Positions 7,027 to 9,960 of a stretch of DNA of 9,960 nucleotides are shown one piece after another (the stretch's first letter is position 1; the number at the start of each line of letters is the position of its first letter). Location: contig QNDP01000027.1 of NCBI GenBank assembly GCA_003645975.1, forward strand, positions 1 through 9,960, in the 5' to 3' direction. The notes beneath the pieces are model-generated. The model did no database searches, was not told where the DNA came from, and saw only the letters and a program-made list of their open reading frames with translations. A program made the translations under genes and the position numbers. This DNA is from Candidatus Hydrothermota bacterium (lineage in GTDB: Bacteria; Hydrothermota; Hydrothermia; B15-G9).

Positions 7027-8115
7027 TTACGCGAATCTATCCTCAAGTTTTTTAAGGACTTGCGGCATGGTAGTGTATTCGAGTTTGTCGGGACTCACTC
7101 GATGCGGTTCAAAAGGACCATGCCGACGGAGGTAATCGGAGATCATGTTCGCCGTTCTGCGAGCTTCGTCAAAGGCCGGATCGTCAAAGAGGTCTCTTGG
7201 ACCGATGAGGTTACCGTTGGCTATTTGGAAACCAGCGGCTATGACTCTCGGTGGACCGTCGAACCTTGTGGGGTTCGCAAAGTGGAACGGGACAGGCATA
7301 AGCGGTCCGAAGTGCGATCCGCGCATCCAGCCTGCCACAAGATGCGGAAATGCAAAAGGCTCAAGCACCTCTCCGACCGCCGGAAATCCACTCTGACAAC
7401 GCACGATCAAAACCGGATCATCCTTTCCAACATATTCGCCTGCGATGTAGTTCAGCTTTTCGACCGAAGCTACGGCCGCTATCTCGCCATCCAGACGCCT
7501 GTAAACCGCTTTGATGATGTAATCCTCAATCGAACCGATGAGCGTCAGAAGGTCATAAAGTTCTTCTGGCACATTAAGTTTCACTCTTTTACCCGATTTG
7601 ACATCGAGGACATCGAAGGTAAAGCCGCCGTGCATCTTCGGATCGATCACAAGTCCAGCCGTGTTAAAGGGATCGGCAAAGATCTTGAACAAAGGCAGGT
7701 TCCACGCACCCGGGGATGTCTTATCCGCCATGAAGATGATCACAGGTTCCGATTTTCGCTCCTCGAACTCCATCTCCGCCGCACCGGGTCCAAGACCACG
7801 AATGTTTCCGCTGAATGCATCTGCAAGTAGGTCTTGCCCAGCCCCATAAAGCTTCAGCTCTTTGGCCTTCTCTGTCGCCACTTCAAAGGTCTGCCACGCC
7901 AGTTTGTGAATCTCCTCATTATCAACACCTTTCGTGTGAGTCATGATCAACTGCAAGTCATCCCCTACCCTCGTAACAAAAAAGTCGATTATCAATCCCT
8001 TGTCTTTGGCCTTTGCAAGCTCCTCCTCCGCAACCTCTATGAGACGAGGATGCATCCCGCTGTGCCCAACATAACCTCCTATGTCCGCTTTTATTACAGA
8101 AAGTGTCAGTTTCAT
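7027..8115 (-). CDS. fbp: Fructose-1,6-bisphosphate aldolase/phosphatase (archaeal type, class V)
   Basis: A 362-residue bifunctional gluconeogenic enzyme. It condenses glyceraldehyde-3-phosphate with dihydroxyacetone phosphate and then dephosphorylates the product, making fructose-6-phosphate irreversibly. Metal- and phosphate-site residues are present: D11, H18 (GGYVGHSGMHP at 13-23), D52-D53, and D131-K132 in ADKTSPGAWN. YVGKDDP at 228-234 supplies the Schiff-base Lys K231 and Tyr Y228, and Y347 lies near the C-terminus. These align one residue off the Lys232, Tyr229 and Tyr348 of the archaeal enzymes. I chose ATG 8115, not the upstream in-frame ATG 8166, because AGGAGGAGGA ends three bases before it, homologs start with MKLTLSVIKADIGG, and the promoter lies upstream at 8144-8173. 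It is convergent with ttuA. The family is widespread in archaea and in deep-branching, often thermophilic bacteria. Confidence 0.95.
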   Translation of the reverse strand: MKLTLSVIKADIGGYVGHSGMHPRLIEVAEEELAKAKDKGLIIDFFVTRVGDDLQLIMTHTKGVDNEEIHKLAWQTFEVATEKAKELKLYGAGQDLLADAFSGNIRGLGPGAAEMEFEERKSEPVIIFMADKTSPGAWNLPLFKIFADPFNTAGLVIDPKMHGGFTFDVLDVKSGKRVKLNVPEELYDLLTLIGSIEDYIIKAVYRRLDGEIAAVASVEKLNYIAGEYVGKDDPVLIVRCQSGFPAVGEVLEPFAFPHLVAGWMRGSHFGPLMPVPFHFANPTRFDGPPRVIAAGFQIANGNLIGPRDLFDDPAFDEARRTANMISDYLRRHGPFEPHRVSPDKLEYTTMPQVLKKLEDRFA

Positions 8116-8118
8116 CTG

Positions 8119-8128
8119 TCCTCCTCCT
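8119..8128 (-). promoter_or_regulatory. Shine-Dalgarno site that fixes the aldolase/phosphatase start
   Basis: On the minus strand this reads AGGAGGAGGA, and its 5' AGGAGG lies seven bases before ATG 8115. It is among the strongest ribosome-binding sites in the window and argues against translation from the in-frame ATG at 8166. Confidence 0.8.
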
Positions 8129-8143
8129 TTTTTGTCAAAATCG

Positions 8144-8173
8144 ATTTTAATTTCGATGCTTTTCAAAAGTCAA
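8144..8173 (-). promoter_or_regulatory. Promoter of the aldolase/phosphatase gene
   Basis: On the minus strand, TTGACT (8173-8168) and TAAAAT (8149-8144) are separated by 18 bases; each matches the sigma70 consensus at five of six positions. Transcription would begin near 8137, leaving a leader of about 22 bases with the Shine-Dalgarno site. This placement also excludes the ATG at 8166 as a start. Confidence 0.6.
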
Positions 8174-8281
8174 TCAAACTCTATGTCATTGACCGTCAGG
8201 CATTAAATCGGAGTGGCTTCCCTGTGCTTTCACAAAATTCCGATGCATGAACCGCCACTTTGGACGCCCAAAAACAGCAGT

Positions 8282-8319
8282 CCGACCGGTCGGTTAACGC
8301 TTTAATTCGCAAAGAATTA
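8282..8319. repeat. Two short inverted repeats in a gene-free stretch
   Basis: CCGACCGGTCGG at 8282-8293 is a perfect 12-base palindrome. Ten bases later, TAATTC (8303-8308) and GAATTA (8314-8319) form a perfect six-base inverted repeat around GCAAA. The stretch 8174-8402 otherwise shows no intact gene, RNA or clear promoter. The repeats could be operators or a relic of the regulatory region of the broken operon that follows. No function is shown. Confidence 0.35.
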
Positions 8320-8402
8320 GCCTCAAAAACGGTGCACGATGCGTCTGACGGGACGGCTTTCGATACCGTAGCTTCTCAAACACAATTTGCTTTCAACCAG
8401 AA

Positions 8403-8709
8403 GGTTACAGGACAAAAACTGTTGTAACTATGGGCACCACAAGCATGGCGACCGACGCCCGATCGGTTTTTGAGGCGATTCTCAGTGAGATTGAGACATA
8501 AAGGTTGGCAAAAAGTCGAAGTTAAGATGCTCGGAAAGAAAGGGATAGCTTCATCTCAGTCAATTGTAGAAATCCATCAACACGGCAGCCCCGTCTTTGT
8601 CTATGGAAAGATGACACCGCAAAAGGCCGTCAAAGCGGTAAAACGCCACATCCTGAACGGAACATCTGCCCTCGATTGGCTCATAGGGTTAACCGAAGGA
8701 GGAGCGTAA
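8403..8709 (+). pseudogene. Broken thioredoxin-like [2Fe-2S] ferredoxin (HndB / NuoF N-domain type)
   Basis: Two frames together restore one protein of the HndB-like family, the small ferredoxin that accompanies NuoE and NuoF in NAD(P)H-linked hydrogenases. The frame from 8403 reads EGYRTKTVVTMGTTSMATDA and continues through RSVFEAILSEIE, then stops at 8499-8501. The frame from about 8497 continues with HKGWQKVEVKMLGKKGIASS, then IVEIHQHGSPVFVYGKMTP and KAVKRHILNG, ending at TAA 8707-8709. The shift falls at about 8494-8505. The four positions that normally hold cluster cysteines are also changed: the MGTCG-type motif reads MGTTS, and the GCxGLC-type motif reads GKKGIA. The N-terminal 40 or so residues are not recognisable. 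A single frameshift could be a sequencing error, but the loss of every cysteine points to decay. GGAGG at 8699-8703 still precedes the next fragment. Confidence 0.65.
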
Positions 8710-8713
8710 CACT

Positions 8714-8828
8714 ATGGCAATCAACGAGATACTCGAAAAATTTGAGCCAAAACCCGAAAACCTTTTTGATGATCTTGCAGGCCGTTCAAAAGGCCAAACC
8801 GACGCATCACATCACACCAGCGGACATC
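8714..8828 (+). pseudogene. 5' stub of a NuoE-like subunit, frameshifted and truncated
   Basis: ATG 8714 follows the previous fragment by four bases and has a good GGAGG. It reads MAINEILEKFEPKPENL in one frame. After the TTTTT run at 8763-8767 the match moves to another frame: LMILQAVQKAKPTHHITPADI. Joined, these resemble the N-terminal helical part of NuoE/HndA (IxEILEKYxxxPENLLxILxxVQ, then a LTxED-like element), the 24-kDa [2Fe-2S] subunit of NADH dehydrogenases and bifurcating hydrogenases. After 8828 the similarity stops, although the frame stays open to 8909. The cluster-binding half of NuoE and any following NuoF are missing, and the rho 3' end begins at 8875. The match is by eye and short, so the family name is tentative. 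Confidence 0.5.
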
Positions 8829-8858
8829 TGTGTAACAGGCACGAAAGACGGCAAGCTC

Positions 8859-8884
8859 AAAATCGGAGGGCGGGCTACACGCCC
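8859..8884 (-). terminator. Weak hairpin at the rho stop codon
   Basis: GGGCG (8868-8872) and CGCCC (8880-8884) pair around a seven-base loop that includes the rho stop codon. On the rho strand the hairpin is followed, after five bases, by only four T (8862-8859). The short stem and interrupted T-tract make it a poor intrinsic terminator. Confidence 0.25.
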
Positions 8885-9960
8885 AAACTTGCAGCAGTCA
8901 ATGATTTGATGAACTCTTGATTTGTGGCCGTCAGTTTCATTTTTTGTATCAGGAACTCCATAGCCTCGACAGGGTCCATCTCGGACAGGACTTTTCTGAG
9001 GACCCAAACCTTGTTGAGTTCCTCTTGAGACAGAAGGAGTTCCTCGCGTCTGGTTCCAGAACGGTTCAGGTCAATTGCTGGGAAGATGCGCCTGTCCGCA
9101 AGCCTGCGGTCGAGCACGAGTTCCATGTTTCCGGTGCCTTTGAACTCCTCGAAGATCACCTCGTCCATCTTTGAACCGGTTTCGATGAGCGCTGTCGCTA
9201 TGATGGTCAACGAGCCGCCCTCCTCGATGTTACGGGCAGAACCGAAGAACTTTTTCGGCTTGATCAAGGCCGTCGAATCGATTCCGCCGGTTAGGGTGCG
9301 GCCGGAATGCGGTGTTACAACATTGTAGGCTCTTGCAAGGCGCGTCAGTGAGTCGAGAAGGATGACTACATCCTTGCCGAGCTCGACAAGCCGTTTCGCC
9401 CGTTCGAGGACGATCTCGGCTACATGTGTATGGCGCTCAGCAGGTTGGTCGAAAGTGGACGAGATAACCTGAGCGTTCACCTGACGCTTGAAATCCGTAA
9501 CCTCCTCCGGACGCTCATCGATCAGAAGGATTATCAGGATGACCTCCGGATGGTTTTTGACAATGGAATTTGCGATCTTCTGGAGCAGAACGGTTTTTCC
9601 TGCGCGCGGCGGTGAGACTATGAGTCCACGCTGGCCTTTGCCCATCGGGACGAACAGGTCAACGATGCGCATCGACAGGTCGTTGTCATCCGGGCGTTCC
9701 AGCCTGAACCGTTCGGTGGGATAGAACGGTGTTAACCTCTCGAAGATGGGTCTTGAGCGGGACTTTTCTGGATCATCATCGTTGACACTCAGGACTTTAA
9801 CGAGTGCCGGGAAGCGCTCGCCTTCCTTCGGCGGCCGTACAAGTCCACCGATCTCGTCGCCGACACGGAGAGCGAACCTTTTGATTTGGGACGGTGAGAC
9901 ATAGATGTCTTCGGCCGAAGGTTGATAGTTATGCTCAGGAAATCTGAGGAATCCGAACCC
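8875..9960 (-). CDS. rho: Transcription termination factor Rho, N-terminus beyond the window
   Basis: A hexameric RNA-dependent ATPase that ends transcription at C-rich, untranslated RNA. 361 residues are visible and the frame is open to the window edge; about 60 N-terminal residues are probably missing. The start of the visible part (GFGFLRF, then [20 protein letters not shown]) is the primary RNA-binding cold-shock-like domain. It is followed by the Walker A loop PPRAGKT (visible residues 117-123), the catalytic-Glu segment [11 protein letters not shown] (146-156), and Walker B VVILLDS (198-204). After that come the Q-loop region [20 protein letters not shown] and the R-loop/arginine-finger segment [10 protein letters not shown]. 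All motifs are intact. The in-frame Met at 9672 is internal, not the start. It converges on the broken genes at 8403-8828. Confidence 0.97.
   Translation of the reverse strand, partial: GFGFLRFPEHNYQPSAEDIYVSPSQIKRFALRVGDEIGGLVRPPKEGERFPALVKVLSVNDDDPEKSRSRPIFERLTPFYPTERFRLERPDDNDLSMRIVDLFVPMGKGQRGLIVSPPRAGKTVLLQKIANSIVKNHPEVILIILLIDERPEEVTDFKRQVNAQVISSTFDQPAERHTHVAEIVLERAKRLVELGKDVVILLDSLTRLARAYNVVTPHSGRTLTGGIDSTALIKPKKFFGSARNIEEGGSLTIIATALIETGSKMDEVIFEEFKGTGNMELVLDRRLADRRIFPAIDLNRSGTRREELLLSQEELNKVWVLRKVLSEMDPVEAMEFLIQKMKLTATNQEFIKSLTAASLGV

Noticed and set aside
7060..7830. A 256-codon plus-strand frame inside the aldolase/phosphatase gene
   Set aside because: Antisense shadow. The minus strand carries intact catalytic residues, a promoter and a Shine-Dalgarno site.
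1..9960. CRISPR array, insertion sequence, toxin-antitoxin or phage genes
   Set aside because: No spaced direct repeats, transposase motifs, terminal inverted repeats or phage-type proteins were seen. Apart from the decayed stretch at 8116-8874, the window is ordinary core metabolism and information processing.

Overview
This is bacterial DNA of roughly balanced base composition. It carries a tmRNA gene and the transcription terminator Rho, both bacterial hallmarks. The metabolism looks anaerobic and ferredoxin-based: a four-subunit 2-oxoacid:ferredoxin oxidoreductase, an electron-transfer flavoprotein, a bifunctional fructose-1,6-bisphosphate aldolase/phosphatase, and remnants of an NADH-linked (Hnd/Nuo-type) electron-transfer operon. 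A TtuA-like tRNA thiolase and the archaeal-type aldolase/phosphatase fit a deep-branching, perhaps thermophilic or formerly thermophilic, anaerobe or candidate phylum. I cannot name the organism from the sequence.

Layout. 1-444: 3' part of electron-transfer flavoprotein alpha, followed by a small unassigned ORF (456-665). 751-1109: complete tmRNA gene with three clear downstream pseudoknots and no encoded CCA end. 1151-1996: NodB-type polysaccharide deacetylase. 2005-2034: good sigma70-like promoter, then the operon gamma (2079), delta-fusion (2656), alpha (3823) and beta (4986-5945). The genes in this operon are tightly spaced, and beta overlaps alpha by 4 bases. 6030-6926: tRNA 2-thiolation protein of the TtuA/Ncs6 family. 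6927-7026: C-rich, G-poor convergent intergenic strip, a plausible Rho-loading site. 7027-8115 (minus): fructose-1,6-bisphosphate aldolase/phosphatase with a clear promoter and Shine-Dalgarno site. 8116-8874: a stretch without an intact gene, holding two short inverted repeats and two broken genes. The first is a frameshifted thioredoxin-like ferredoxin (HndB/NuoF N-domain type) that has lost all its cluster cysteines. The second is a frameshifted 5' stub of a NuoE-like subunit. 8875-9960 (minus): Rho, cut by the window edge.

How the genes work together. The oxidoreductase interconverts 2-oxoacids (most likely pyruvate) and acyl-CoA with ferredoxin, and its delta subunit carries two [4Fe-4S] clusters. 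The aldolase/phosphatase makes fructose-6-phosphate irreversibly from triose phosphates, so the pair supports carbon flow from acetyl-CoA and pyruvate to sugars. TtuA itself needs an iron-sulfur cluster. The most unusual items are the delta subunit, fused to a shortened GltD-like domain whose nucleotide-binding motifs look degraded, and the decayed hydrogenase/NADH-dehydrogenase-type operon beside rho. I did not find a clearly new defence or mobile system.
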